Part shown: positions 16,463 to 24,229 of the stretch, one piece after another | How positions within the stretch are numbered: the first letter of the stretch is position 1 | Layout of the letters: every line of letters begins with the position of its first letter | Assembly (NCBI RefSeq): GCF_039673065.1 | Contig: NZ_JBDJKW010000006.1 | Coordinates: forward strand, 201,936-265,935 | Length of the DNA stretch: 64,000 bases | Source of the DNA: Allobosea sp039673065 | GTDB taxonomy: Bacteria; Pseudomonadota; Alphaproteobacteria; Rhizobiales; Beijerinckiaceae | Reading direction: 5' to 3' | Notes under the pieces: generated by a model | Told to the model about the DNA's origin: nothing | Database searches by the model: none | The model's input: only the letters and a program-made list of their open reading frames with translations | Translations under genes and position numbers: made by a program

Positions 16463-17815
16463 ATGACCGACAGCATCCTGAAGCCGACCCGTCGCGGCCT
16501 GCTGCGCGGGGCCGCCGCGCTCGGCGCGAGCGGGGCGATCGCCTCGCCGCTGGTGCTGCGCCAGGCGCACGCCCAGGCGGCCTTCGACTGGAAGCGCTTC
16601 TCCGGCCAGACCATCGACGTGCTGCTGGTCAAGAACCCGCGCTCGGACCTGATGCAGGCGGCGGAAAAGGAGTTCACCGCGCTCACCGGCATCAAGGTCT
16701 CCTCCGAGCAGGTGCCGGAGCAGCAGCAGCGCCAGAAGGCGGTGATCGAGTTCGCCTCGGGCCGGCCGAGCTTCGACGTCAGCGGCATCTCGCTGCATGT
16801 GCAGAAGCGCATGGCGGCGCGCGGCAAATGGTTCGCCGACCTGACGCCGATGATCAAGGACGCTTCTCTGACCTCGCCGGAGTTCGCCTTCGAGGATTTC
16901 GGCGCCGGCGCGGTGGCCTATGCCCGGCAGGCCGACGGGGCGCTCGATACCCTGCCCTTCTTCGTCGACTACTGGATGGTCTATTACAACAAGGAGCTCT
17001 TCGACGCGAAGGGCGTGGCCTATCCCAAGACCATGGACGAGATGGCGCTGGCCGCGCAGAAGCTGCACGACCCCGCCAAGGGCGTCGCCGGCTTCGTCTC
17101 GCGCGGGCTGAAGAACGCCAACGTCCCGGTCTGGGCCTGCCTGCTGCTCGGCCAGGGCATCGAGGCGACCTCCGCCGACGGCAAGCTGCAGACCGACGGG
17201 CCCGAGGCGGTCTGGGCGGGCGATCTCTACCGCAAGCTCAACAAGGACACCGGCCCGGTCGGCCAGGTCGGCTTCAACTGGAACGAGTGCCAGACCACCT
17301 TCATGCAGGGCCGCGCCGCGATGTGGCTCGACGGGATCGGCTTCGCCACCCCGCTCGAGGATCCGGCCAAGTCGCGCATCGTCGGCAAGGTCGGCTACGG
17401 CGTCACCCCGCCGGGCCCGAAGGCGCATCACGCCGGGATGTTCGGCGACGGCATGGGCATTTCGCGCGGCTCCCAGAAAAAGGAGGCCGCCTGGCTCTAC
17501 ATGCAGTTCATGACCAGCAAGGCCCAGCAGCTCGCCATGCTCAAGGCCGGCGCCGGCGCCCCTGCGCGCTCCTCGGCCTATCTCGACACCGAGACGATCG
17601 AGAAGTCGAAATTCGGCAAGCAGTATTTCGACTGCCTGCTGCAATCGGCCAAGATCGCCCGCGCCGCCCTGCCCCAGATCGTCCCGGTCACCGAGTTCCG
17701 CGACGTCTTCGGCGTGGCGCTGACCAACATGATCGGCGGCGCCGATGTCGCGGCCGAGCTGAAGAAGGCGACCGACGCCTTTGCACCGGTGCTCGCCAAG
17801 AGCGAGCAGGGCTGA
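16463..17815 (+). CDS. Sugar ABC transporter substrate-binding protein
   Basis: A 450-residue periplasmic family-1 solute-binding protein. The N-terminus TRRGLLRGAAALGASGAIA has twin Arg (10-11) and a hydrophobic core ending near AHAQA, a Tat-like signal. The mature part has the usual two-lobe pattern, with FFVDYWMVYYNKELFDAKG in the hinge region and repeated aromatic residues. SD AGGGAGG at 16451-16457 fixes the ATG at 16463. Two permease genes follow after a 139-bp gap that contains hairpins. Carbohydrate is the expected ligand, probably L-fucose or a fucoside given the neighbours. Confidence 0.9.
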   Translation: MTDSILKPTRRGLLRGAAALGASGAIASPLVLRQAHAQAAFDWKRFSGQTIDVLLVKNPRSDLMQAAEKEFTALTGIKVSSEQVPEQQQRQKAVIEFASGRPSFDVSGISLHVQKRMAARGKWFADLTPMIKDASLTSPEFAFEDFGAGAVAYARQADGALDTLPFFVDYWMVYYNKELFDAKGVAYPKTMDEMALAAQKLHDPAKGVAGFVSRGLKNANVPVWACLLLGQGIEATSADGKLQTDGPEAVWAGDLYRKLNKDTGPVGQVGFNWNECQTTFMQGRAAMWLDGIGFATPLEDPAKSRIVGKVGYGVTPPGPKAHHAGMFGDGMGISRGSQKKEAAWLYMQFMTSKAQQLAMLKAGAGAPARSSAYLDTETIEKSKFGKQYFDCLLQSAKIARAALPQIVPVTEFRDVFGVALTNMIGGADVAAELKKATDAFAPVLAKSEQG

Positions 17816-17903
17816 AGGGCCGCGACTGGCCGCAGGACGCGTCATGGTCGGCTTGTCCCGACCAGCCACGTCTTCCCGCGGCCGGGCCGGTGTTTCGAGA
17901 CCG

Positions 17904-17928
17904 AGGCTCGCCCGGCACGGGCGAGCCT
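17904..17928 (+). other. Intercistronic hairpin between binding protein and permeases
   Basis: A 10-bp perfect inverted repeat (AGGCTCGCCC / GGGCGAGCCT) with a 5-nt loop. A smaller GGTCGG / CCGACC hairpin lies just upstream (~17850-17867). Such hairpins after binding-protein genes commonly protect the upstream message and lower permease expression. Confidence 0.5.
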
Positions 17929-17954
17929 GACGGCGTGAGTTTCCAGAGCGGACA

Positions 17955-18884
17955 ATGACCAGCACCACCTTGCCAGCCGGCGATCTGACGGGCCCGGCGC
18001 CAGCGTCCGCGGCGACCTCGCCGGACTTCACTCCGCGCTACTGGCTGTTCTCGCTGCCGGCCGTGCTGATCATCGCCGGGGTGATCGTCTTCCCCTGGCT
18101 GTTCACGCTCTACATGTCCGTGCAGGACTGGAAGATCGGCGGCGGGCAGGAATTCGTCGGCCTGCGCAACTTCGCCGAGCTGATCGGCGATGCGCGCTTC
18201 CTCGAATCGATGTGGCACACGCTCTACTTCACCGTTCTCGCGGTGGTGCTGCCCATCGTCTTCGGCACCGCCGCGGCGCTGGTCTTCCATCGCGAATTCC
18301 CGCTGCGCGGCCTGCTGCGCACCATCTTCGTCATGCCGATGATGGCGACGCCCGTGGCGGTGGCGCTGGTCTGGACCATGATGTTCCACCCCCAGCTCGG
18401 CGTGCTGAACTACCTGCTCTCGCTCGTCGGCATCGCGCCGCAGGCCTGGGTCTATTCGCCCGGGACCGTGATCCCGACCCTGGTGCTGGTCGAGGTCTGG
18501 CACTGGACGCCGCTGGTCATGCTGATCGTGCTCGGCGGCCTCGCCGGCCTGCCGCGCGAGCCTTACGAATCCGCGCTGATCGACGGCGCCAACGACTGGC
18601 ACATGTTCCGCCACATCACGCTGCCGCTGGTCTGGCCGTTCATCATGGTGGCGATCGTCATCCGCACCATCGACGCGCTGAAGGCCTTCGACACCATCTT
18701 CGTCATCACCCAGGGCGGGCCGGGCACGGCGTCCGAGACGCTGAACATCTTCCTCTATCTGCAGGCCTTCCAGTTCTACAAGATCGGCTACGCCTCCGCC
18801 GTCGTGATGATCTTCTTCGCGATCATCATCGCGCTCTCGCTGTTGCTGCTCTACGCGCGCCAGAAGTCGAAGTGGAACGCGTGA
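17955..18884 (+). CDS. Sugar ABC transporter permease (MalF/UgpA type)
   Basis: A 309-residue inner-membrane permease with six hydrophobic spans after a ~30-residue Ala/Pro/Thr-rich N-terminus. The EAA loop that docks the ATPase is visible as ESALIDGANDWHMFRHITLP near residue 210. It pairs with the permease encoded immediately downstream, whose ATG overlaps this stop (TGATG). It belongs to the CUT1 importer class, which normally uses two different permeases and a MalK-type ATPase. No ATPase gene is present in this cluster. Confidence 0.93.
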   Translation: MTSTTLPAGDLTGPAPASAATSPDFTPRYWLFSLPAVLIIAGVIVFPWLFTLYMSVQDWKIGGGQEFVGLRNFAELIGDARFLESMWHTLYFTVLAVVLPIVFGTAAALVFHREFPLRGLLRTIFVMPMMATPVAVALVWTMMFHPQLGVLNYLLSLVGIAPQAWVYSPGTVIPTLVLVEVWHWTPLVMLIVLGGLAGLPREPYESALIDGANDWHMFRHITLPLVWPFIMVAIVIRTIDALKAFDTIFVITQGGPGTASETLNIFLYLQAFQFYKIGYASAVVMIFFAIIIALSLLLLYARQKSKWNA

Positions 18885-19702
18885 TGAAGCGCCTCGCCAA
18901 GAAACTCGGCTTCTACGCCTCCGTCTTCGTGCTGGTCTCGCCGGCGGTGCTGGTCTTCCTCTGGATGATCTCGCTCTCCTTCAAGACCGAGCTCGACAAC
19001 ACCGCCTATCCGCCGGTTTTCATCCCGAACCCGCCGACGGTCGCCAACTATCTCGACGTCTTCGAGAAGAACGACTTCCTGCTCTATCTCTGGAACTCGA
19101 TCCTGGTGACGGGCGGCGCGGTGCTGGTCGGGCTCGCGGTCGGCGTGCCGGCCGGCTACGGCATCGCCCGCGGCAAGGCGCATAAGTTCGCGATCCTGAT
19201 CCTGGTCGCGCGGATGACGCCGGCACTGTCCTATCTGATCCCGCTCTTCCTGCTCTTCCAGATGACCGGGCTGGTCGGCACGGTCACGGGCCTGGTGATC
19301 ATCCACCTGGTCATCACCATCCCGATCATCGTCTGGATCATGATCGGCTATTTCGAGAACGTGCCGATCGAGCTGGAGGACGCGGCGCGCATCGACGGTG
19401 CCACCACCTGGCAGGCCTTCCGCCATGTCGCGCTGCCACTGGCACGGCCGGGCATCGTGGTCGGCGGCATCCTCGCCTTCATCTTCTCCTGGAACAACTT
19501 CATCTTTTCGGTGGTGCTCGGCGGCAAGGCGAGCCGCACCCTGCCCTCGGCCGTCTACAACTCGCTGACCTTCGAGCAGATCTCCTGGGGGCCGCTGGCC
19601 GCCGCCGCCCTGCTCGTCACCCTGCCCGTGCTGCTGCTGACCGTGCTCGCCCAGCGCGAGATCGTCGCCGGCCTCTCCGCGGGAGGGCTGAAGGACGGCT
19701 GA
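18884..19702 (+). CDS. Sugar ABC transporter permease (MalG/UgpE type)
   Basis: A 272-residue CUT1 permease with six hydrophobic spans. The EAA loop reads LEDAARIDGATTWQAFRHVALP near residue 165. Its start overlaps the stop of the preceding permease by one base, so the two are translationally coupled. Typical MalG features are the N-terminal WMISLSFKTE segment and the Asn-rich turn FIPNPPTVANYLDVF. Together with the binding protein it forms an importer lacking a local ATP-binding subunit. Confidence 0.93.
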   Translation: MKRLAKKLGFYASVFVLVSPAVLVFLWMISLSFKTELDNTAYPPVFIPNPPTVANYLDVFEKNDFLLYLWNSILVTGGAVLVGLAVGVPAGYGIARGKAHKFAILILVARMTPALSYLIPLFLLFQMTGLVGTVTGLVIIHLVITIPIIVWIMIGYFENVPIELEDAARIDGATTWQAFRHVALPLARPGIVVGGILAFIFSWNNFIFSVVLGGKASRTLPSAVYNSLTFEQISWGPLAAAALLVTLPVLLLTVLAQREIVAGLSAGGLKDG

Positions 19703-19744
19703 CCCGCCGCTGACGGCCACCGTCGTGGCCATCTCCGCCCTCAC

Positions 19745-19764
19745 CTGACATGTCAGACTGACAT
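19745..19764. promoter_or_regulatory. Candidate GntR operator 2, CTGACATGTCAG plus half-site
   Basis: A perfect 12-bp palindrome (19745-19756) followed by another CTGACAT half (19758-19764) lies 30-40 bp before the aldolase start. The same core is found in the divergent promoter at 16330. The GntR gene two genes downstream is the obvious candidate to bind both. Confidence 0.55.
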
Positions 19765-19785
19765 CAATCGGAAAGACTCTCGCCC

Positions 19786-20682
19786 ATGGCTCTCGATTCC
19801 CAGCGTTTCGGCCTCTCCTGCGCGATCACCACCCCGATGGGCCGCGACGGCGCCGTCGACCTGCGCCGCCTGGTCGACCATGCCCGCCACGTCCTGGCGA
19901 ATGGCTGCGACAGCATCACCCTGTTCGGCACCACCGGCGAAGGCGCCTCGCTCGGCGCGACCGAGCGCAACGCCATGCTGGGCGCGGTCGCCGGCGCCGG
20001 CCTCGACCCGTCGCGGCAGCTGCATGTCGGCATCGCCGCTTCCTCGCTGGAGGAGGCGGTGGCGCAGGCGCGCGCCGCCGCCGAGATCGGCGCCAAGGGG
20101 CTGCTGCTCGCCCCGCCCTTCTACTTCAAGGGCCTGTCGGAGGAAGGGCTCTATGCCTGGTTCTCGCGCTTCTTCGAGACGCTCGGCACCGCGGCGCGCC
20201 ACACCATCCTCTACCACATCCCCTCGGTGACGGCGGTCGAGCTCTCGGTCGCGCTGGTCGGCCGGCTGAAGCAGGCCTTCCCCGGCATCGTCGCCGGCGT
20301 GAAGGATTCCTCCTGCCACTACCCGACCACCGAGGCCTTCCTGAAGGCGCATGGCGAGCTCGCCATCCTGGTCGGCGACGAGCGCCTTCTGGCGCGCGCC
20401 GTCCGCGCCGGGGCGCAGGGCTCGATCTGCGGCGTGGCCAATCTGGTGCCGCAGCTGCTGCGCCCGCTGGTCTACCAGGGCAGCGAGGACGGGACCGTCA
20501 CCGCCCTGGTCGACGAGATCTGCCGCTATCCGGTGGTGCCGGCGGTGAAGGCGCTCGCGGGGCACATCCATGGCGACGACGGCTTCGGCCCGATGCGCGC
20601 CCCGCTGGTTGCGCTCGACGCCGAGCAGCGTAAGACCCTCTTCGCCGCCTTCGACCGGATCGTCCGGGCGAAGGCCGCCTGA
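19786..20682 (+). CDS. Dihydrodipicolinate synthase (DapA/NanA) family aldolase, probable 2-keto-3-deoxy-sugar acid aldolase
   Basis: A 298-residue class I aldolase with the GTTGEG pyruvate-binding motif (48-53), Tyr143 in ILYHIPS and the Schiff-base Lys173 in GVKDSS. Family members condense or cleave pyruvate adducts. In this setting cleavage of 2-keto-3-deoxy-L-fuconate (pyruvate plus lactaldehyde) is more plausible than lysine biosynthesis. A CTGACATGTCAG palindrome lies in the promoter. The GntR regulator gene follows after 10 bp with its SD overlapping this stop, so both are in one operon. Confidence 0.82.
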   Translation: MALDSQRFGLSCAITTPMGRDGAVDLRRLVDHARHVLANGCDSITLFGTTGEGASLGATERNAMLGAVAGAGLDPSRQLHVGIAASSLEEAVAQARAAAEIGAKGLLLAPPFYFKGLSEEGLYAWFSRFFETLGTAARHTILYHIPSVTAVELSVALVGRLKQAFPGIVAGVKDSSCHYPTTEAFLKAHGELAILVGDERLLARAVRAGAQGSICGVANLVPQLLRPLVYQGSEDGTVTALVDEICRYPVVPAVKALAGHIHGDDGFGPMRAPLVALDAEQRKTLFAAFDRIVRAKAA

Positions 20683-20692
20683 GGAGAGTGGC

Positions 20693-21370
20693 ATGAGCCA
20701 GCCGGACCAGGAACGCGAGGGAGAGCCGCTGAAGCTCCGGGAGCGGGCCTATGCCAGCTTCACCGAGCGGCTGCTCGCCCGCGAGATCCGGCCCGGCCAG
20801 TTCGTCACCCAGCGCGAGCTGGTGGCGATGACCGGGCTGCCGCTCGGCGCCATCCGCGAGCTGATCCCGCGGCTGGAAGCCGAGGGGCTGATCAAGACCG
20901 TGCCGCAGCGCGGTATGCAGGTCGCCCATGTCGACCTCAACCTGATCCGCAACGCCTTCCAGTTCCGGCTCTTCCTCGAGACGCAGGCGACGGCGCTCTA
21001 CGCCCGCAACGCCGGCGACGCCGAGATCGCCGGCCAGCGCGCCCGCCATGAGGCGATCGTGCGCCGTGCCGAGGCCGGCGAGGAGGGCGAGACGCTGATC
21101 GAGGACGCCGAGGAGGTCGACCGCCTGCTGCACGAGTCGATCATCGACCATCTCGACAACGAGATCGTCAGCCAGGCCTTCCGCGTCACCTGGCTGAAGA
21201 TCCGCCTGATCCGGCAATACGAGACCCGCATCCACAACAGCATCGTCGTGCCGGTGATGCGCGACCACCTCAAGATCATCGCGGCGATAGAGACCCGCGA
21301 CGGCGAGCGCGCCGCCGCCGCCATGGCCGAGCATATCGGCAACGCCCGCAACCGCGCCATGACCTATTGA
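20693..21370 (+). CDS. GntR family transcriptional regulator (FCD domain)
   Basis: A 225-residue regulator. The winged HTH is in residues ~17-82 (RERAYASFTERLLAREIRPGQFV ... LPRGAIREL-type helix), followed by an all-helical FCD ligand domain with metal/acid-binding His and Asp residues (e.g. HESIIDHL, VMRDHLKII). SD GAGGAGAG at 20681-20688 supports ATG 20693. It sits at the end of the aldolase operon and is the natural regulator for the fucose-type genes; FadR-subfamily members usually respond to sugar acids or pathway intermediates. The predicted operators are at 16330 and 19745. Confidence 0.9.
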   Translation: MSQPDQEREGEPLKLRERAYASFTERLLAREIRPGQFVTQRELVAMTGLPLGAIRELIPRLEAEGLIKTVPQRGMQVAHVDLNLIRNAFQFRLFLETQATALYARNAGDAEIAGQRARHEAIVRRAEAGEEGETLIEDAEEVDRLLHESIIDHLDNEIVSQAFRVTWLKIRLIRQYETRIHNSIVVPVMRDHLKIIAAIETRDGERAAAAMAEHIGNARNRAMTY

Positions 21371-21380
21371 GCGCGGGCCG

Positions 21381-21397
21381 GCATAACGGCCGGTTAT
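21381..21397. promoter_or_regulatory. LysR-type box 1 (GCATAA-N7-TTAT)
   Basis: ATAA-N7-TTAT dyad with T-N11-A geometry, 91 bp upstream of the hydantoinase start. The same dyad is found before the ABC importer operon (28444) and between lysR and the D-carbamoylase gene (29410). Confidence 0.6.
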
Positions 21398-21488
21398 AGC
21401 GAGGCCGAGATTTGGTATGCGGGCTTTGGTCCGGGGCGCGGCTAGCATGCCGGCATCCGTTCCAGCCAGACCGAATTTGGGCCCGATC

Positions 21489-22838
21489 ATGAGCGATTTC
21501 GACCTCGTCCTCCGCGGCAACATCGTGCTCGCCGAGCGCATCATCGAGGACGGCCACATCGCCGTCGCCGGCGGCAAGGTCGCGCATGTCGGCTCCGGCA
21601 CACCGCCCTCGGCGCGCGAGACCCAGGACCTGCGCGGCCACTGGATCATGCCCGGCGCCATCGACGGTCAGGTCCATTCCGGCAGCCAGCAGGGCCAGGA
21701 GGGCATCGGCATGTGCTCGCGCGCCGCGGCCGCCGGCGGCGTCACCGTGATGGTCGACATGCCCTATGACGAGCCGGTGCCGGTCACCGATGCACGGCTC
21801 TTCGCCGAGAAGGTCGCGGTCGTAGAACGCAACGCGCATGTCGACGTCGCCCTCTACGCCACCATCGCGGTCGAGGACGGGCTGCCGGCGATCCCCGGCC
21901 TGATCGCGGCCGGCGCCTGCGCCTTCAAGTTCTCGACCTTCGAAGCCAACCCGACCCGGTTTCCGCGCATCGGCGACGACACGCTCTACGACGCCTTCCG
22001 CCTGATCCGTCCGAGCGGCCTGCTCTGCGGCGTCCACAACCAGGACCAGGAGATGACCCGGCGCAACATCGCCCGGCTGATCGAGGCCGGCGACACCGGC
22101 CCGGACGCCTTCATGCGCGCCCATACCCCGCTGATCGAGAACCTCGCCACCGCCCGCATCTACGAGCTCGGCGCCGAGACGGGCGCGCGCGCCCATGCCG
22201 TCCACGTCTCGACGGCGCGCGGCTTCGAGATCTGCGAGATGTACAAGCGGGCCGGGCACAGCGTCACGCTGGAGAGCTGCGTGCAGTACTTCATGCTCAA
22301 CGCCGAGGAGCACCTGCCCCGCTTCGGCGCCCGCATCAAGCACTACCCGCCGATCCGCCCCAAGGCCGAGACCGAGCTGCTCTGGGCCCATCTCGCCGCC
22401 GGCCATTGCGACTTCATCTCCTCCGACCACGTCTCCTGGGGGTTGGAGAAGAAAGGCGACCCGATGATCTTCAAGAACAGCTCCGGCGGCCCGGGCATCG
22501 AGACCCTGCTGCCCGCGCTGTGGACGGGCTGCGAGGAACATGGCATCTCGCCGACCATGGTGGTGAAGCAGCTCTGCGAGGGACCGGCGAAAGCCTTCCT
22601 GCTGGCCGACAAGGGCCGGCTGGCGCCGGGCAGCGACGCCGACATCGTCGTGCTGGAGCCGGGCCGTTTCGTCCACGATCCTTCGCGCAGCCTCTCGGCC
22701 GTGCGCTGGAGCGCCTTCGAGGGCCGCACCTTCAACGTCCGCGTCGCCGCCACCTATGTCCGCGGCCAGCTCGCCTGGGACGGCCGCCAGATCTGCAACA
22801 GCGCCGGCGACGGCCGTTTCCTGCGCCCATCCGCCTGA
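21489..22838 (+). CDS. Hydantoinase/dihydropyrimidinase-type cyclic amidohydrolase
   Basis: A 449-residue binuclear-metal amidohydrolase. Ligand positions follow dihydropyrimidinase: His63, carboxylated-Lys candidate Lys147 (ACAFKFST), His183 (GVHNQD), His239 (HAVHVST) and Asp313 (SSDH). The first His of the usual HxH is Gln61 (DGQVH). Family reactions are hydrolytic opening of hydantoins, dihydropyrimidines, allantoin or dihydroorotate. ATG 21489 is chosen because an upstream ATG at 21417 would sit only 20 bp from the LysR-type box. The carbamoyl amidase gene follows after 6 bp, making ring opening and carbamoyl removal one operon. Confidence 0.85.
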   Translation: MSDFDLVLRGNIVLAERIIEDGHIAVAGGKVAHVGSGTPPSARETQDLRGHWIMPGAIDGQVHSGSQQGQEGIGMCSRAAAAGGVTVMVDMPYDEPVPVTDARLFAEKVAVVERNAHVDVALYATIAVEDGLPAIPGLIAAGACAFKFSTFEANPTRFPRIGDDTLYDAFRLIRPSGLLCGVHNQDQEMTRRNIARLIEAGDTGPDAFMRAHTPLIENLATARIYELGAETGARAHAVHVSTARGFEICEMYKRAGHSVTLESCVQYFMLNAEEHLPRFGARIKHYPPIRPKAETELLWAHLAAGHCDFISSDHVSWGLEKKGDPMIFKNSSGGPGIETLLPALWTGCEEHGISPTMVVKQLCEGPAKAFLLADKGRLAPGSDADIVVLEPGRFVHDPSRSLSAVRWSAFEGRTFNVRVAATYVRGQLAWDGRQICNSAGDGRFLRPSA

Positions 22839-22844
22839 GGTTCC

Positions 22845-24092
22845 ATGCCGATCGACCAGGACCGCCTCTGGGGCCGTCTCGAAGCCCTGTCCCGCATCAC
22901 CGATCCCGACCGTCCCTGGACGCGCCGCTCCTTCACGCCGCGCTTCCTGGAAGGGCGCGACTGGCTGGCCGCGCAGTTCCGTGCGGTCGGGCTCGCGGTC
23001 TCGATCGATGCCGGCGGCAACCTGATCGGCCGGCGCGAGGGCAGCGAGCAGGGGCTGAAGCCGATCCTGGTCGGCTCCCATTCCGACACCGTGCCCTCCG
23101 GCGGGCGCTATGACGGCATGCTCGGCCTGCTCGCGGCGCTCGAGGTCGCGCAGGCGCTCGAGGAGGACGGGGTGCGCCTGCGCCATCCGCTCGAGATCGT
23201 CGACTTCCTCGCCGAGGAGCCGAGCGAGTTCGTCAACCTTTCCTGTATCGGCAGCCGGGCGATGAGCGGCGCGCTGACCGCCGAGCAGCTCGCCTTCCGC
23301 CGCGCCGACGGCACGAGCCTGCACGACGCCATCGCCTATGTCGGCGGCCGCCCCGACGCGATCGCCGCCGAGGCGCGGGCCCCCGGCAGCATCGCGGCTT
23401 ATGTCGAGGTCCATATCGAGCAGGGCCGCGTGCTGGAAAAGAACGCGATCCCGCTCGGCATCGTCACCGACATCGTCGGCATCCGCCGCGAGCGCATCAC
23501 GGTCTCCGGCCGCGCCGACCATTCGGGCGCGACGCCGATGCCGCTGCGCCGCGACGCGCTGGTCGGCGCCGCGCGCCTGATCGAGACCGCCTATCGCCAG
23601 GCGCTGGCCATGGCCGAGCTGCCGCGCCCGCTGGTCGCGACCTTCGGCAAGATCGAGGTCAGCCCCAATGCGGCGAATGCGGTGCCGGGCGAGGCGGTGC
23701 TGACGCTCGAGGTCCGCTCCGGCGACGAGGCGGCCGTGCGCGCCTTCGGCGAGACGCTGATGCGCAGCGTCGCGCCCGAGCTCGAAAGCCTCGGCGTCAC
23801 CGCGACGGCCGAGCCGATCAGCCATGTCGCGCCGACCGCCTGCGCCGATGCGGTGCGCACAGCCATCGCCGACACGGCCCGCGCGCTCGGCCTCGCCACG
23901 CGCGACCTGCCGAGCGGCGCCGGCCATGACGGCGTCTTCGTCTCGCGCCTCGGCCCGGTCGGCATGATCTTCACGCCCTGCCGCGACGGCCGCAGCCATG
24001 CGCCCGAGGAGGATATGGAGCCCGGCCAGGCCCATGACGGCGCCCGGGCGCTCGGCGGCGCGGTGCGCATGCTCGACGAGCGGCTGGACTGA
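22845..24092 (+). CDS. M20 family Zn hydrolase (N-carbamoyl-L-amino acid hydrolase / allantoate amidohydrolase type)
   Basis: A 415-residue amidase. Its metal-binding GSHSDTVPSGGRYDG (His79, Asp90), the Glu pair in DFLAEEPSEF (124-125), a bridging His in EVHIEQGRVLE and GRADHSGATPM mark the hydantoinase/carbamoylase group of M20 peptidases. Members remove the carbamoyl group from N-carbamoyl-L-amino acids, ureidopropionate or allantoate, giving ammonia and CO2. It is directly downstream of the hydantoinase gene. Which substrate applies cannot be decided from motifs, but the pairing argues for products of that ring-opening enzyme. Confidence 0.88.
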   Translation: MPIDQDRLWGRLEALSRITDPDRPWTRRSFTPRFLEGRDWLAAQFRAVGLAVSIDAGGNLIGRREGSEQGLKPILVGSHSDTVPSGGRYDGMLGLLAALEVAQALEEDGVRLRHPLEIVDFLAEEPSEFVNLSCIGSRAMSGALTAEQLAFRRADGTSLHDAIAYVGGRPDAIAAEARAPGSIAAYVEVHIEQGRVLEKNAIPLGIVTDIVGIRRERITVSGRADHSGATPMPLRRDALVGAARLIETAYRQALAMAELPRPLVATFGKIEVSPNAANAVPGEAVLTLEVRSGDEAAVRAFGETLMRSVAPELESLGVTATAEPISHVAPTACADAVRTAIADTARALGLATRDLPSGAGHDGVFVSRLGPVGMIFTPCRDGRSHAPEEDMEPGQAHDGARALGGAVRMLDERLD

Positions 24093-24097
24093 CAGCC

Positions 24098-24121
24098 GCG
24101 GGCGGCGCAGGCGCCGCCCGC
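24098..24121. terminator. Hairpin between convergent operons
   Basis: GCGGGCGGCG and CGCCGCCCGC pair around a 4-nt loop, 5 bp after the M20 amidase stop and about 110 bp from the end of the opposing amidohydrolase gene. No T-run, so intrinsic termination is unproven. Confidence 0.4.
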
Positions 24122-24229
24122 ATGATCACTCGGGCCGGCCGGTCACGACGCCCGGCCACAAAGAGGCGACGGCGGGACAGCCAAAGCCCCGCCGTCCGTT
24201 CCCCGCTTTGCCCGGCGGAAATCGCGCGC

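Noticed and set aside
19786..20682. DapA of lysine biosynthesis
   Set aside because: Class I aldolase motifs alone do not distinguish; sugar-catabolic neighbours and a shared operator favour a keto-acid sugar aldolase.
21417..21488. Upstream ATG 21417 as hydantoinase start
   Set aside because: It would lie 20 bp from the LysR-type box and adds a non-conserved Ala/Pro-rich tail; ATG 21489 begins at the normal family N-terminus.
21489..22838. Hydantoinase as a pseudogene because of Gln61
   Set aside because: Frame is intact and all other metal ligands are kept; Gln at that place occurs in some related amidohydrolases.
21276..24035. A 919-codon antisense frame over the hydantoinase and M20 amidase genes
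   Set aside because: Composition is that of a GC shadow and the opposite strand holds two complete enzymes with all motifs.
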